Of a stretch of 64,000 bases of DNA, positions 25,600 through 33,874 are shown one piece after another. Each line of letters starts with the position of its first letter. The stretch's first letter is position 1. The DNA lies in the NCBI GenBank assembly GCA_027365225.1, contig DAHXNV010000006.1, positions 23,822-87,821 on the forward strand. The letters are read 5' to 3'. The notes beneath the pieces were generated by a model that did no database searches, was not told the origin of the DNA, and was given only the letters and a program-made list of their open reading frames with translations. Both the position numbers and the translations under genes were made by a program. The stretch comes from Gammaproteobacteria bacterium. Lineage in GTDB: Bacteria > Pseudomonadota > Gammaproteobacteria > Steroidobacterales > Steroidobacteraceae.

Positions 25600-27109
25600 G
25601 GGTGTCCTCCGCAGGTACGAGGGGATTGTCAAGATGCCCTTCGAGGTCCACCGGCCCCTCGGCCGCGGTTGCCTCGGCTCCGAGCGCGGCGACCTCCCCG
25701 ACCAGCAGCAGTGCCGGGGGCGTGATGCGCGCTTCGCGGGCGAGGGCGGCGATGCTCGCGAGTGTGCCGCGCACGACCCGCTGTCCGGGCAGCGTGGCGC
25801 GCTCGATCAGCGCGACCGGCCGGGTAGGCTGCGCCCCGGCTGCGCCGAGTCGTGCGCAGATATGCTCCAGGTGCGCCACCCCCATATAGAAGACCACCGT
25901 CTGGTGGGGGCGGGCAAGAGCGGCCCAGTCGAGGGTTTGCTCATCGAGCGCGTGGCCGGTGACGAATGTCAGGCTCTGGGCGATAGTGCGCTGCGTCAGG
26001 GGTATGGCGGCGGCGGCCGCCGCGGCGAGCGCCGCGGTAATGCCCGGCACGATGGTGAAGGGAATGCCGTGGCGCGCCAGCGCGTGTATCTCCTCGCCGC
26101 CGCGTCCGAAGACGAACGGGTCGCCGCCCTTCAAGCGCGCCACGCGCTCTCCGGAGCGCGCCAAACGGACCATGAGTTCCTCGATCTGCGCCTGATCGGT
26201 GTGTGCTCTGCGCGCTTCGCAGTTGGAGTCCTTGCCGACGAATACGCGGCGCGCGTCGCGACGCGCGCGCTCGAGGATCGCCTCGGGAACCAGGCGGTCA
26301 TACAGGATGACATCGGCCTGCTGCAGCAGCTGCAGCGCCCGCAGGGTCAGCAGATCCGGATCGCCGGGGCCGGCGCCGATCAGATAGACCTCCCCGAGGC
26401 GGCGCGCGCCGCTCAGCTGCGCCGCATGCAGCTCGCGCTCGAACTCGTCGCGTGCGCCGTGCGCATCGCCATGCAGAATGCGCATGCCCGCAGCGCCGCG
26501 CACGATGCGCTCCCAGAACGCCACGCGGGCGCCCGGCGCGAGCGCGCGCTGCACGCGCTTGCGCCGCTCGCCGATGAAGCGGGCGAGCGACCCGAGGGTT
26601 GCGGGCAAGAGTGCCTCGATCTGCTCGCGTACCCAGCGGGCCAGCACCGGTGCCTGGCCGCCCGAACCCACCGCCACGATCAGCGGCGCGCGGTCAATGA
26701 TTGCCGGGAAGTAGAACGAGGACAGTTCGGCATCATCGACCACATTCACGGGAATGGCCCGCGCGCGCGCCGCGGCCGAAACCGCCGCGTTGACCTCTGT
26801 GCGGTCCGTCGCAGCGATGATGAGCCGCATCCCCTCGAGGTGCGGCGGTGCAAAGGCCTCGGCCCGGTGCGTGAGGCTGCCCGCGGCGGCGCGCGCGGCG
26901 AGCGTCTCGCACAGTCGTGGCGCAATCACCGTGACGTGCGCGCCCACTCGCAGCAGCAGCTCGATCTTGCGCTCGGCAACCTGCCCGCCGCCGACCACGG
27001 CGACCGGCGTGGCGCGCAGCTGCAGGAAGATGGGCAGGTGGTCCAAGCCGCTTGCCGCGGCGCTCAGGCCTGGGCCGTCGCCGGACGCACTCTGGGGTGC
27101 AGACCGCAT
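25589..27109 (-). CDS. cysG: Siroheme synthase CysG (trifunctional)
   Basis: Makes siroheme, the cofactor of sulfite reductase, from uroporphyrinogen III. The N-terminal dehydrogenase/ferrochelatase half begins LDHLPIFLQLRATPVAVVGGGQVAERK and has a VNVVDDAELSSFYFPA segment. The C-terminal methyltransferase half (about 240-490) has VYLIGAGPGDPDLLTLRA, VARLKGGDPFVFGRGGEE and VPGITAALAAAA. The only ATG is at 27109 and overlaps cysH by 46 bp with no good ribosome site. A TTG at 27046 would give the MDHLPIF start seen in E. coli CysG, and may be the real one. It lies between cysH and cysteine synthase, fitting its role for cysI at 30718-32373. Confidence 0.93.
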   Translation of the reverse strand: MRSAPQSASGDGPGLSAAASGLDHLPIFLQLRATPVAVVGGGQVAERKIELLLRVGAHVTVIAPRLCETLAARAAAGSLTHRAEAFAPPHLEGMRLIIAATDRTEVNAAVSAAARARAIPVNVVDDAELSSFYFPAIIDRAPLIVAVGSGGQAPVLARWVREQIEALLPATLGSLARFIGERRKRVQRALAPGARVAFWERIVRGAAGMRILHGDAHGARDEFERELHAAQLSGARRLGEVYLIGAGPGDPDLLTLRALQLLQQADVILYDRLVPEAILERARRDARRVFVGKDSNCEARRAHTDQAQIEELMVRLARSGERVARLKGGDPFVFGRGGEEIHALARHGIPFTIVPGITAALAAAAAAAIPLTQRTIAQSLTFVTGHALDEQTLDWAALARPHQTVVFYMGVAHLEHICARLGAAGAQPTRPVALIERATLPGQRVVRGTLASIAALAREARITPPALLLVGEVAALGAEATAAEGPVDLEGHLDNPLVPAEDTREH

Positions 27110-27780
27110 TCACGGGACTCGGGGTGCTCCCACCACCAGCGGCCGGCGCGCCGGCTCTCTCCGGGCTGGATGGCGCGCGTGCAGGGCGAGCAGCCGATGC
27201 TGGGGAACTGACGGTCGTGCAGCACGTTGTACGGCAGCTTGCGGGCGCGGATGTACTGCCACACCTCGGCCTCGGTCCACTCGAGCAGCGGGCTTACCTT
27301 GTACAGGCCGTGCTCGCCGTCCCATTCCAGCGGTTGGGCGCGGCCGCGCGTCGTCGATTGCTCGTGGCGCACACCGGTCACCCACCCGTCATAGCCGGCG
27401 ATGGCGCGGCCGAAAGGCTCGAGCTTGCGCACCCGGCAGCACTCGAGGCGTGCCTGCAGGCTGTGGTAGAAGCCGTTGACCCCCTGGGCGGCGGTGAGCC
27501 GCTCGAGCGCCGCGGCATCGGGGTACACCATCCGCAGTGGGCGCCGATAGCGCCACTGCAGCTTTTCCACCAGATCGTAGGTTTCCTGGTGGAGACGTCC
27601 CGTGTCGATGCTGAACATGTCGATCTCGGGCAGGTGCGTCCAGATGATGTCGGTGAGCACCATGGCTTCAGCGCCGAGGCTGTTGGCATACACCAGCCTC
27701 GGGTGCGCCCGCAATGCGGCGGCGAGCCGCTCGCGCACGGTGTGTGCCTTGTGCTCGATCGGGTTGAACGGCTCAGCCAT
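27064..27780 (-). CDS. cysH: Adenylyl-/phosphoadenylyl-sulfate reductase CysH
   Basis: Reduces activated sulfate to sulfite in the cytoplasm. The 238-residue protein has the P-loop-like nucleotide site YANSLGAEAMVLTDI, FSIDTGRLHQETY, and the catalytic C-terminal Cys in SRECGLH. The cysteine pairs ECCRVRK and GCSPCTRA ligate a 4Fe-4S cluster, which marks the APS-reducing type instead of the E. coli PAPS-only type. It heads the minus-strand cysH-cysG-cysteine synthase unit and is divergent from cysB. TATAGT lies only 10 bp before the ATG and no Shine-Dalgarno is seen. Confidence 0.93.
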   Translation of the reverse strand: MAEPFNPIEHKAHTVRERLAAALRAHPRLVYANSLGAEAMVLTDIIWTHLPEIDMFSIDTGRLHQETYDLVEKLQWRYRRPLRMVYPDAAALERLTAAQGVNGFYHSLQARLECCRVRKLEPFGRAIAGYDGWVTGVRHEQSTTRGRAQPLEWDGEHGLYKVSPLLEWTEAEVWQYIRARKLPYNVLHDRQFPSIGCSPCTRAIQPGESRRAGRWWWEHPESRECGLHPRVRPATAQA

Positions 27781-27790
27781 GATACGCAGG

Positions 27791-27808
27791 ACTATATCCA
27801 GGGGGGGG
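27791..27808 (-). promoter_or_regulatory. cysH -10 element and adjacent eight-base C tract
   Basis: On the minus strand TATAGT (27796 to 27791) ends 10 bp before the cysH ATG. A run of eight C (27808 to 27801) lies in the spacer just upstream. No good -35 is present, consistent with CysB-dependent activation. Transcription would start only a few bases before the ATG. Confidence 0.45.
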
Positions 27809-27892
27809 TGCGGTGCAGAACGAATGATTGCTTCTGAGGCACTACGGAGCGGTTATGGATGCTCCCGAGCCATTGCGCTACGCTTCCCGGCC

Positions 27893-28864
27893 ATGAAACT
27901 GCACCAGTTGCGCTATCTGGCCGCGATCGCCCAGAACGGCCTGAACATCACGGCCGCGGCCGAGAAGCTGCACACCTCTCAGCCCGGGGTGAGCAAGCAG
28001 ATCAAGCTGCTGGAGGACGAGCTGGGGTTTCAGATCTTCCTGCGCGAGGGGCGCACGCTCACCCGCATCACGCCGGCCGGTCAGGAGGTGATCGACCGGG
28101 CGCTGCAAGTGCTGCAGCAGGTGCAGAGCATTCGCGCGCTCTCGACGGAGCTGCGCGACGAGGGACGGGGGAGTTTATCGATCGGCACGACGCACACTCA
28201 GGCGCGCTACGTACTGCCGGCGGTGATCCAGGCGTTTCGGGCGCGCTATCCGAACGTACGCCTGAATCTGCACCAGGGTACCTCGGAGCAGATCGCCGAG
28301 ATGATGGCGCAGGACCGCATCGATTGCGTCATCGCAACCGGCTCGGAGCAGCGCTTCGCCGCACTGACGCTGCTGCCCTGTTATCGTTGGAGCCGGGTGG
28401 TGATCGTGCCGCGCGCGCACGCGCTGGCGCGCCTGGATCGGGTGACCTACCGGGCGCTCGCCGCCTACCCGCTGATCACCTACACGTTCAGCTTCAGCGG
28501 ACCGTCCTCGCTGAACGAGGCATTCTCCCGGGCGGGCCATACCCCGAATGTCGCGATCACGGCACAGGACGCCGATGTGATCGTCACCTACGTTCGGCTC
28601 GGACTCGGAGTCGGTATCGTCGCGCCGATGGCGGTCGCCGAGGGGGTCGAGGACCTTGCGGTGCTCGATGCCTCGCACCTGCTGCCCGCGCACACGACCT
28701 GGCTCGGGTTTCGCCGGGGGGCGCTGCTGCGCGGGTACATGTATGAGTTTGCGCAGCTGCTCGCCCCGCATCTGGAGCGACGGCTGGTCGAGCGGGCTCA
28801 TCGGGCCGGCAATCCGGCCGCGACCGCCGCGCTGTTCGCGGACGTGCCGCTGCCGCAGCGCTGA
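27893..28864 (+). CDS. cysB: LysR-type regulator CysB
   Basis: Activator of sulfate assimilation genes that responds to acetylserine and sulfur status. The 323-residue length equals the family norm (E. coli 324). It begins MKLHQLRYLAAIAQNGLNITA with the helix-turn-helix EKLHTSQPGVSKQIKLLEDEL. The effector domain carries GTTHTQARYVLP and the CysB-like ITYTFSFSGPSSLNEAF and TAQDADVIVTYVRLGLGVG. ATG 27893 lies 112 bp from the divergent cysH start, so it can bind between them. It probably also controls DUF934-cysI 2-4 kb downstream. Confidence 0.93.
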   Translation: MKLHQLRYLAAIAQNGLNITAAAEKLHTSQPGVSKQIKLLEDELGFQIFLREGRTLTRITPAGQEVIDRALQVLQQVQSIRALSTELRDEGRGSLSIGTTHTQARYVLPAVIQAFRARYPNVRLNLHQGTSEQIAEMMAQDRIDCVIATGSEQRFAALTLLPCYRWSRVVIVPRAHALARLDRVTYRALAAYPLITYTFSFSGPSSLNEAFSRAGHTPNVAITAQDADVIVTYVRLGLGVGIVAPMAVAEGVEDLAVLDASHLLPAHTTWLGFRRGALLRGYMYEFAQLLAPHLERRLVERAHRAGNPAATAALFADVPLPQR

Positions 28865-28886
28865 GCTGCGCAGCGCGGAGAAAACC

Positions 28887-30245
28887 CTGAACGCCGAACG
28901 TCTGACCGTGCTCGACCGGCGCCGCGCCGGGGTGCTGGCGCATCTGAGCTCGCTGCGCTGGCCGCTCGGTCGCGGCGGGCGCGCCTTCATCGACTGGCTG
29001 GCCGCCGCCGGGTTCACCGTCTGGCAGTTCCTGCCCGTCGGGCCGACCGGCCCGGACCGCTCGCCGTATTTTGCGCGCTCGGATTTTGCCGGCGCGCCGG
29101 CGCTGCTCGATCCGGCCGAGCCGCCGGGCGATGCGGTCGACCGCTCGGCATTCCTCGAGACGACGGCCCCATGGGTCGAGGATTACGCGCTGTTCGAGGC
29201 GGCGAGCGAGGCGTTCGGCGGTGCGCCGTGGTGGAGCTGGCCCGAACCGCTGCGCGAGCGCGAGCCGGCGGCGCTGCGGCGGCTGCGGCACGAGCGCGTC
29301 GCGCGGATCGAGCAAGTGCGGGCCGAGCAGTTCGCGTTCTTCGTTCAATGGCGCAGATTGCAGGACTACGCGCACGCGCACGGAGTGCGGCTTTTCGGCG
29401 ACCTGCCGTTCTACATAGGGCCGATGTCGGCCGAGACCTGGACGGACCGCGAGCAGTTTCAGCTGACCCCCGAGGGCCGGCCGGCTGCCGTGGCGGGTGT
29501 GCCGCCGGATTACTTTTGCGAAGGCGGCCAAGTGTGGGGCAATCCGTTGTACGACTGGACGGCCATGGGGCGCGACGGCTTCGCGTTCTGGCGGGCGCGC
29601 GTGCGCGCGCAGCTCGGGCGTGTCGACCTGCTCCGGGTGGATCACTTTCGGGCGTTCGCCGCGCATTGGGCGATTCCGGCCGGAGCACCCGATGCGCGCG
29701 GTGGCCGCTGGTGCCCGACCCCGGGGCACGAGGTGCTCGAGCGCCTGCGACAGGAGTGGGGGGTATTGCCGATCGCGGCCGAGGACCTCGGGGTGATCAC
29801 CGCGGATGTGACGGCGCTGCGCAAGGCGTTCGCGCTGCCCGGTATGCGCGTGCTGCAATTCGCCTTTGACGGCTCGCCCGACAACCCGCATCTGCCCCAG
29901 CACTTCAGCGCCGACTGCATCGCCTATACCGGCACGCACGACAACGACACCACGCTCGGCTGGTACGAGAGCCTCGATGCCGGCACCCGGGCCTATGTCG
30001 ATCAGACGCTCGGGCTGCAGCCGGGGTCGGTGCCCGAATCGATCGTACGGGTGGTGCTCGCCTCGGCGGCGCCGCTGGCGGTGATTCCGCTGCAGGATCT
30101 GCTCGGCCTCGGCTCCGAGGCACGCCTCAATACGCCCGGCACCTCGGGTTGGCGCAACTGGCGCTGGCAGCTGCCCGCCGGGGCTCTCAGCGCCGAGCGC
30201 GCCGCGCATTGGGCCGCACTCAACAGGGACTGTGGACGTGACTGA
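28887..30245 (+). CDS. malQ: 4-alpha-glucanotransferase (amylomaltase, GH77)
   Basis: Transfers alpha-1,4-glucan segments during glycogen or maltodextrin metabolism. It has the family N-terminus RAGVLAHLSSLRWPLG and FLPVGPTGPDRSPYFARS, the region FGDLPFYIGPMSAETW and VPPDYFCEGGQVWGNPLYDW, catalytic nucleophile Asp in LLRVDHFRAFAAHW, acid Glu in IAAEDLGVIT, and GTHDNDTTLGWY with the third Asp. No ATG is available. CTG 28887 has GGAG six bases upstream; GTG 28908 is the alternative but lacks a ribosome site. About 452 residues, slightly short for GH77. It begins 22 bp after cysB, splitting the two cys blocks. No other glycogen genes are in view. Confidence 0.88.
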   Translation: MNAERLTVLDRRRAGVLAHLSSLRWPLGRGGRAFIDWLAAAGFTVWQFLPVGPTGPDRSPYFARSDFAGAPALLDPAEPPGDAVDRSAFLETTAPWVEDYALFEAASEAFGGAPWWSWPEPLREREPAALRRLRHERVARIEQVRAEQFAFFVQWRRLQDYAHAHGVRLFGDLPFYIGPMSAETWTDREQFQLTPEGRPAAVAGVPPDYFCEGGQVWGNPLYDWTAMGRDGFAFWRARVRAQLGRVDLLRVDHFRAFAAHWAIPAGAPDARGGRWCPTPGHEVLERLRQEWGVLPIAAEDLGVITADVTALRKAFALPGMRVLQFAFDGSPDNPHLPQHFSADCIAYTGTHDNDTTLGWYESLDAGTRAYVDQTLGLQPGSVPESIVRVVLASAAPLAVIPLQDLLGLGSEARLNTPGTSGWRNWRWQLPAGALSAERAAHWAALNRDCGRD

Positions 30246-30257
30246 GGCGCAGCGCGC

Positions 30258-30743
30258 TTACGCGCCGAAGCGCACCCGTTCGACAGCCGGCAGCGGCTCG
30301 GCCTTCTGGTAGGCGACGCTGTAGCGCCCGAGGGCCTGCAGGGCGCTGTGCGGGTCCTCGCCCTCGGCCAGATCGAAGGCATCGCAGCCGCAGCGGGCCA
30401 TGAGCAGCAGCAGGTCGCGCTTGACACCCGCGCCCACGGCGCGAATCTCGCCGGCAAAGCCGAGCCGGCGCAGGACCGTCGCCTGCGTGAAGCCGCGGCC
30501 GTCACTGAAGTTGGGGAATTCCACCGCCACTAGGCTCAGTCGCGGCAGGTCGGCGCGCAGCTGTTCCGGATCGTCCGCCGGTGCGAGTCGCACGCCGAGC
30601 TTGCCGCTGTGCCGCAACCATTGCTCGGGTTGCGCGCGCAGCTCGGCCAGCGGCACGATGAGCTCATCGGTCTGGCTGGCGGGCTCGCCGGGGTAGCGCC
30701 AGCGATCGATGATCCATTCACGCTGCCGCAAGATCCGTCGCAT
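30258..30743 (-). CDS. DUF934 family protein of sulfite reduction
   Basis: Small cytoplasmic protein (161 residues) usually found next to ferredoxin-type sulfite reductases, where it may help electron delivery or assembly. The family features are LPRLSLVAVEFPNFSDGRG, TQATVLRRLGFAGEIRAVG and RCGCDAFDLAEGEDP. ATG 30743 (MRRILRQREWI) overlaps the end of cysI by 26 bp, so the two are co-transcribed. Its exact role is not established. Confidence 0.88.
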   Translation of the reverse strand: MRRILRQREWIIDRWRYPGEPASQTDELIVPLAELRAQPEQWLRHSGKLGVRLAPADDPEQLRADLPRLSLVAVEFPNFSDGRGFTQATVLRRLGFAGEIRAVGAGVKRDLLLLMARCGCDAFDLAEGEDPHSALQALGRYSVAYQKAEPLPAVERVRFGA

Positions 30744-32373
30744 AGACACGTTCCTTGAAGGGCTCGATGCCGATGCGCCGCACCGTATCGATGAAGTACT
30801 CGCCCTCGGCGCGCGCATCGCGGTAGACCTCGACGATGCGCTCGAGGGTGGCGGGGACCTGCGCCTGCGGCACCGACGGACCGATGACTTCGCCGAGGGT
30901 GGCACGGCCGCTGCCGGCGCCGCCGAGGGTGATCTGGTACCACTCCTCGCCGTGCTTGTCGACGCCGAGGATGCCGATGTGGCCGATGTGATGGTGACCG
31001 CAGGCATTCATGCAGCCGGACATCTTCAGCTCGATCGGGCCGAGATCGTACAGGTAGTCGAGGTCATCGAAGCGCGCCTGGATGGCCCGCGCGACACTCA
31101 ACGTCCCGGCATTAGCGAGCGCGCAGAAATCCAGTCCCGGACAGGCGATCATGTCGGTGAGCATGCCGATGTTGGCCGTGGCGAGCTCGAGCTCGCGCAG
31201 GCGCAGCCACAGCCGGTACAGCTCGCTCTGCGGCACATCGGCGAGCACCAGGTTCTGATCATGCGTGGTGCGCACCTCGCCGAAGCTCAGCTCCTCGGCC
31301 AGATCCGCCACCGCCTCCATCTGGCCTGCCGTGATGTCCCCGGGATTGCGGCCATGGGCCTTGAGGCTCACGAACACCGCGCGGTAGCCGCCGACGCGGT
31401 GCGCGCGCGTGTTGTAGCGATACCAGGCGAGAAACGGCGCCTCGCGGCCGCAGGTCGGATCGATGTCGGGGCGGGTTTCGTAGGGGGGCGGCTCGAAATG
31501 CGCGCGCACCCGCGCGAGCTGCTCGGGCGTCAGCCGCGGGGAGTGCTCGCGCCCGCTGCGCCATTCCTGCTCGATCAGCTCGCGCATCCGTTCGATACCG
31601 AGGCTCTTGACCAGGATCTTGATGCGCGCCTTGTGGATGTTGTCGCGCCGGCCGAGGCGGTTGTAGACGCGCAGCACCGCCTCGAGGTAGGCGAACAGCT
31701 CCTCGGCCGGCAGAAATTCGCGAACGCGCTGGGCGAGGATGGGTTGGCGGCCGAGCCCCCCTCCGACCCACACCTCGAAACCGAGCGGCGCGCCGGCCCC
31801 GCCTCGAATGCGCAGGCCGATGTCGTGCGCCTGGATCAGGGCACGGTCCTCGCCGGAGCCGCTGACGGCGATCTTGAACTTGCGCGGCAGGTAGGTGAAC
31901 TCGGGGTGCAGCGTCGCCCACTGGCGGATCAGCTCGCAGTACGGTCGGGGATCCTCGATCTCGTCGGGGGCGACCCCGGAGAGGTGGTCGCTGGTCACGT
32001 TGCGCACGCAGTTGCCGCTCGTCTGAATGGCGTGCATCTGCACTGCGGCCAGTTCGGCAAGGATGTCCGGCACCTCGGGCAGCTTCGGCCAATTCAACTG
32101 CAGGTTCTGCCGCGTCGTGAAGTGTCCGATGCCGCGATCGTAGCGACGGGTGATCGCGGCGAGCGCGCGCAGCTGGCGGCTGCTGAGCAGCCCGTACGGT
32201 ATGGCGATGCGCAGCATCGGCGCATGACGCTGGATATACAGGCCATTGCGCAGGCGCAAAGCCTTGAATTCCTCCTCGGAGAGCGATCCGGCGAGGAAGC
32301 GGTGCGTCTGGTCGCGGAATTCCGCGACCCGCTGCTCGACGAACGCCTGATCGAGCGCATCGTAGTGGTACAT
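30718..32373 (-). CDS. cysI: Sulfite reductase hemoprotein (CysI-type nitrite/sulfite reductase)
   Basis: Six-electron reduction of sulfite to sulfide on a coupled siroheme and 4Fe-4S centre. The 551-residue protein has the duplicated ferredoxin-like layout. Early segments are YGLLSSRQLRAL and GIGHFTTRQNLQLNW, the siroheme-binding TSGNCVRNVTSDH, and the cluster cysteines in ACPGLDFCALANAG and MSGCMNACGHHHIGHIG. With DUF934 and no cysJ flavoprotein in view, it is probably of the type that takes electrons from ferredoxin or another partner. The ATG has no Shine-Dalgarno; TATAGT is 8 bp upstream. It is divergent from the MaoC gene. Confidence 0.92.
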   Translation of the reverse strand: MYHYDALDQAFVEQRVAEFRDQTHRFLAGSLSEEEFKALRLRNGLYIQRHAPMLRIAIPYGLLSSRQLRALAAITRRYDRGIGHFTTRQNLQLNWPKLPEVPDILAELAAVQMHAIQTSGNCVRNVTSDHLSGVAPDEIEDPRPYCELIRQWATLHPEFTYLPRKFKIAVSGSGEDRALIQAHDIGLRIRGGAGAPLGFEVWVGGGLGRQPILAQRVREFLPAEELFAYLEAVLRVYNRLGRRDNIHKARIKILVKSLGIERMRELIEQEWRSGREHSPRLTPEQLARVRAHFEPPPYETRPDIDPTCGREAPFLAWYRYNTRAHRVGGYRAVFVSLKAHGRNPGDITAGQMEAVADLAEELSFGEVRTTHDQNLVLADVPQSELYRLWLRLRELELATANIGMLTDMIACPGLDFCALANAGTLSVARAIQARFDDLDYLYDLGPIELKMSGCMNACGHHHIGHIGILGVDKHGEEWYQITLGGAGSGRATLGEVIGPSVPQAQVPATLERIVEVYRDARAEGEYFIDTVRRIGIEPFKERVYATDLAAA

Positions 32374-32381
32374 GCGGCCGC

Positions 32382-32410
32382 ACTATAGGCGTGGTGGCGA
32401 AGCGGGCTAA
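32382..32410 (-). promoter_or_regulatory. cysI promoter immediately before the start codon
   Basis: On the minus strand TTAGCC (32410 to 32405), 17-bp spacer, TATAGT (32387 to 32382). Only eight bases separate the -10 from the ATG at 32373, so the transcript would be leaderless or nearly so. The arrangement parallels that at cysH. Confidence 0.45.
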
Positions 32411-32507
32411 ATACCGTGTGGTTTGGCGCTCCCCCCGACCGGTTATGAGCCGCCGGCCGATGGTGCGATAATGGCGCGGGCGCCGAGTCGGGCGCAAAGG
32501 GGCAGCG

Positions 32508-32957
32508 ATGGGTTTGTACTTCGAGGAATTCACCGTCGGACAGCGCTTCGAGCACCAAGTCCGCCGCACGGTCACCGAGACGGACAACCTGCTGATCTGC
32601 GCCCTGACCATGAATCCGGCTGCCATCCATCTCGATGCGCAGTACTGTCGTGATACGCCCTTCGGCGAGCGCATCGTCAATAGCGTCTTTACCCTGGGTC
32701 TGCTCGTGGGCCTGTCGGTCTATGACACCACCTTCGGCACCACCATCGGCAACCTCGGCTGGGATGAGGTCAAATTTCCGCGCCCGGTGCGGGTGGGGGA
32801 CACGCTGCGGGCGGTGAGCACCGTGCACTCGGTGCGCGAGAGCCGTTCGCGGGGTGATTCGGGCATCGTGATATTCGACCACCGCGCGTACAACCAGCAC
32901 GACGAGGAGGTCGCCTCGTGCCGCCGCGCGGCGCTGATGTTGAAGCGGCCGCAATGA
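32508..32957 (+). CDS. MaoC family dehydratase
   Basis: Hot-dog-fold enoyl-CoA-type hydratase of 149 residues. The MaoC active-site region is recognisable as TVTETDNLLICALTMNPAAIHLD, followed by FGERIVNSVFTLGLLVGLSV and DEVKFPRPVRVGDTLRAVSTV. The ATG is preceded by AAAGGGGCAGCG. Its stop overlaps the ATG of the CitE-like gene (ATGA), so hydratase and lyase are coupled. From memory, a MaoC hydratase beside a CitE lyase occurs in the itaconate/citramalyl-CoA and methylaspartate/mesaconyl-CoA pathways; the substrate here cannot be deduced. Confidence 0.87.
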   Translation: MGLYFEEFTVGQRFEHQVRRTVTETDNLLICALTMNPAAIHLDAQYCRDTPFGERIVNSVFTLGLLVGLSVYDTTFGTTIGNLGWDEVKFPRPVRVGDTLRAVSTVHSVRESRSRGDSGIVIFDHRAYNQHDEEVASCRRAALMLKRPQ

Positions 32958-33874
32958 GCGGCGCGCGGGTGTTGCGCTCGCTGCTGTTCGTACCGGGGGA
33001 CAGCGAGCGAAAACTGGCGCGGGGACTGGGCAGCGGAGCCGATGCGCTGATCGTGGATCTGGAGGACTCGGTCGAGCCACGCCGGCTCCCGAGCGCGCGT
33101 GCCCAGGTGCTGGAGTTCCTCCAGGGGGAAAACGAACGCCCGACTCCCGAGCTGTGGGTGCGGGTGAACGCGCTCTCGAGCGGCAGGCTCTACGAGGATG
33201 TCACGGCGGTTCTGCCCGGGCGGCCGGCGGGCCTGGTGCTGCCGAAAGTCGAAAGCTACGCGGATATCGATCGCATCGCGCTCACGCTCGAGGCGATCGA
33301 GGCCGGCCACGGACTGCCAATCGGCTCGACGCGCCTGATCGTGATCGGCACCGAGACGCCGGCCGCAGTGCTGGCGCTCGGTCAGTACCCGCAGGCGGCC
33401 GCCGTGCACCGCGCTTGCGCACACCGGCTGGCCGGCTTGACGTGGGGTATGGAGGATCTGTCGGCGGCGCTCGGGGTGAGCGCTCAGCGCGGCCCCGATG
33501 GCGCGCTGCGCCCGGTATTCGAGCAGGCGCGGACCACATGTTTACTCGCCGCCGCGGCGCTGGGCGTTGCAGCCCTCGACGGGGTGTTCGCCGAATTTCG
33601 CGATGCAGAGGGCTTGCGGCGCGAGGCGCAGCGGGCGCGCGCCGACGGATTTACGGGCAAGCTGGCGATTCATCCCGACCAGGTCCCGCTGATCCATGCC
33701 GCCTTTACCCCGAGTGCCGAGGAAATCGAGTGGGCGGGCCGCGTGCTCGCCGCGTTCGAGGCGGCCGGGACAGGTGTGACGGCGCTGGACGGCCGCATGA
33801 TCGACCGGCCGCATCGGTTGCTCGCGGCGCGTATTCTCTCGCTGGCGGGTATCGAGCCGGGGGCAAGGGTATGA
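32954..33874 (+). CDS. HpcH/HpaI aldolase / CitE-like CoA ester lyase
   Basis: TIM-barrel Mg-dependent lyase, 306 residues, acting on malyl- or citramalyl-CoA-like thioesters. Motifs: LRSLLFVPGDSERKL at the N-terminus, ADALIVDLEDSVEP with acidic metal ligands, WVRVNALSSG, LVLPKVES, and the GLTWGMEDLSAALGVS and GFTGKLAIHPDQVPLIHAAF segments. ATG 32954 overlaps the MaoC stop; the upstream in-frame codons lie inside the MaoC gene. Its own stop overlaps the next gene. Candidate functions are (S)-citramalyl-CoA lyase or beta-methylmalyl-CoA lyase; no CoA transferase gene is adjacent. Confidence 0.88.
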   Translation: MSGARVLRSLLFVPGDSERKLARGLGSGADALIVDLEDSVEPRRLPSARAQVLEFLQGENERPTPELWVRVNALSSGRLYEDVTAVLPGRPAGLVLPKVESYADIDRIALTLEAIEAGHGLPIGSTRLIVIGTETPAAVLALGQYPQAAAVHRACAHRLAGLTWGMEDLSAALGVSAQRGPDGALRPVFEQARTTCLLAAAALGVAALDGVFAEFRDAEGLRREAQRARADGFTGKLAIHPDQVPLIHAAFTPSAEEIEWAGRVLAAFEAAGTGVTALDGRMIDRPHRLLAARILSLAGIEPGARV

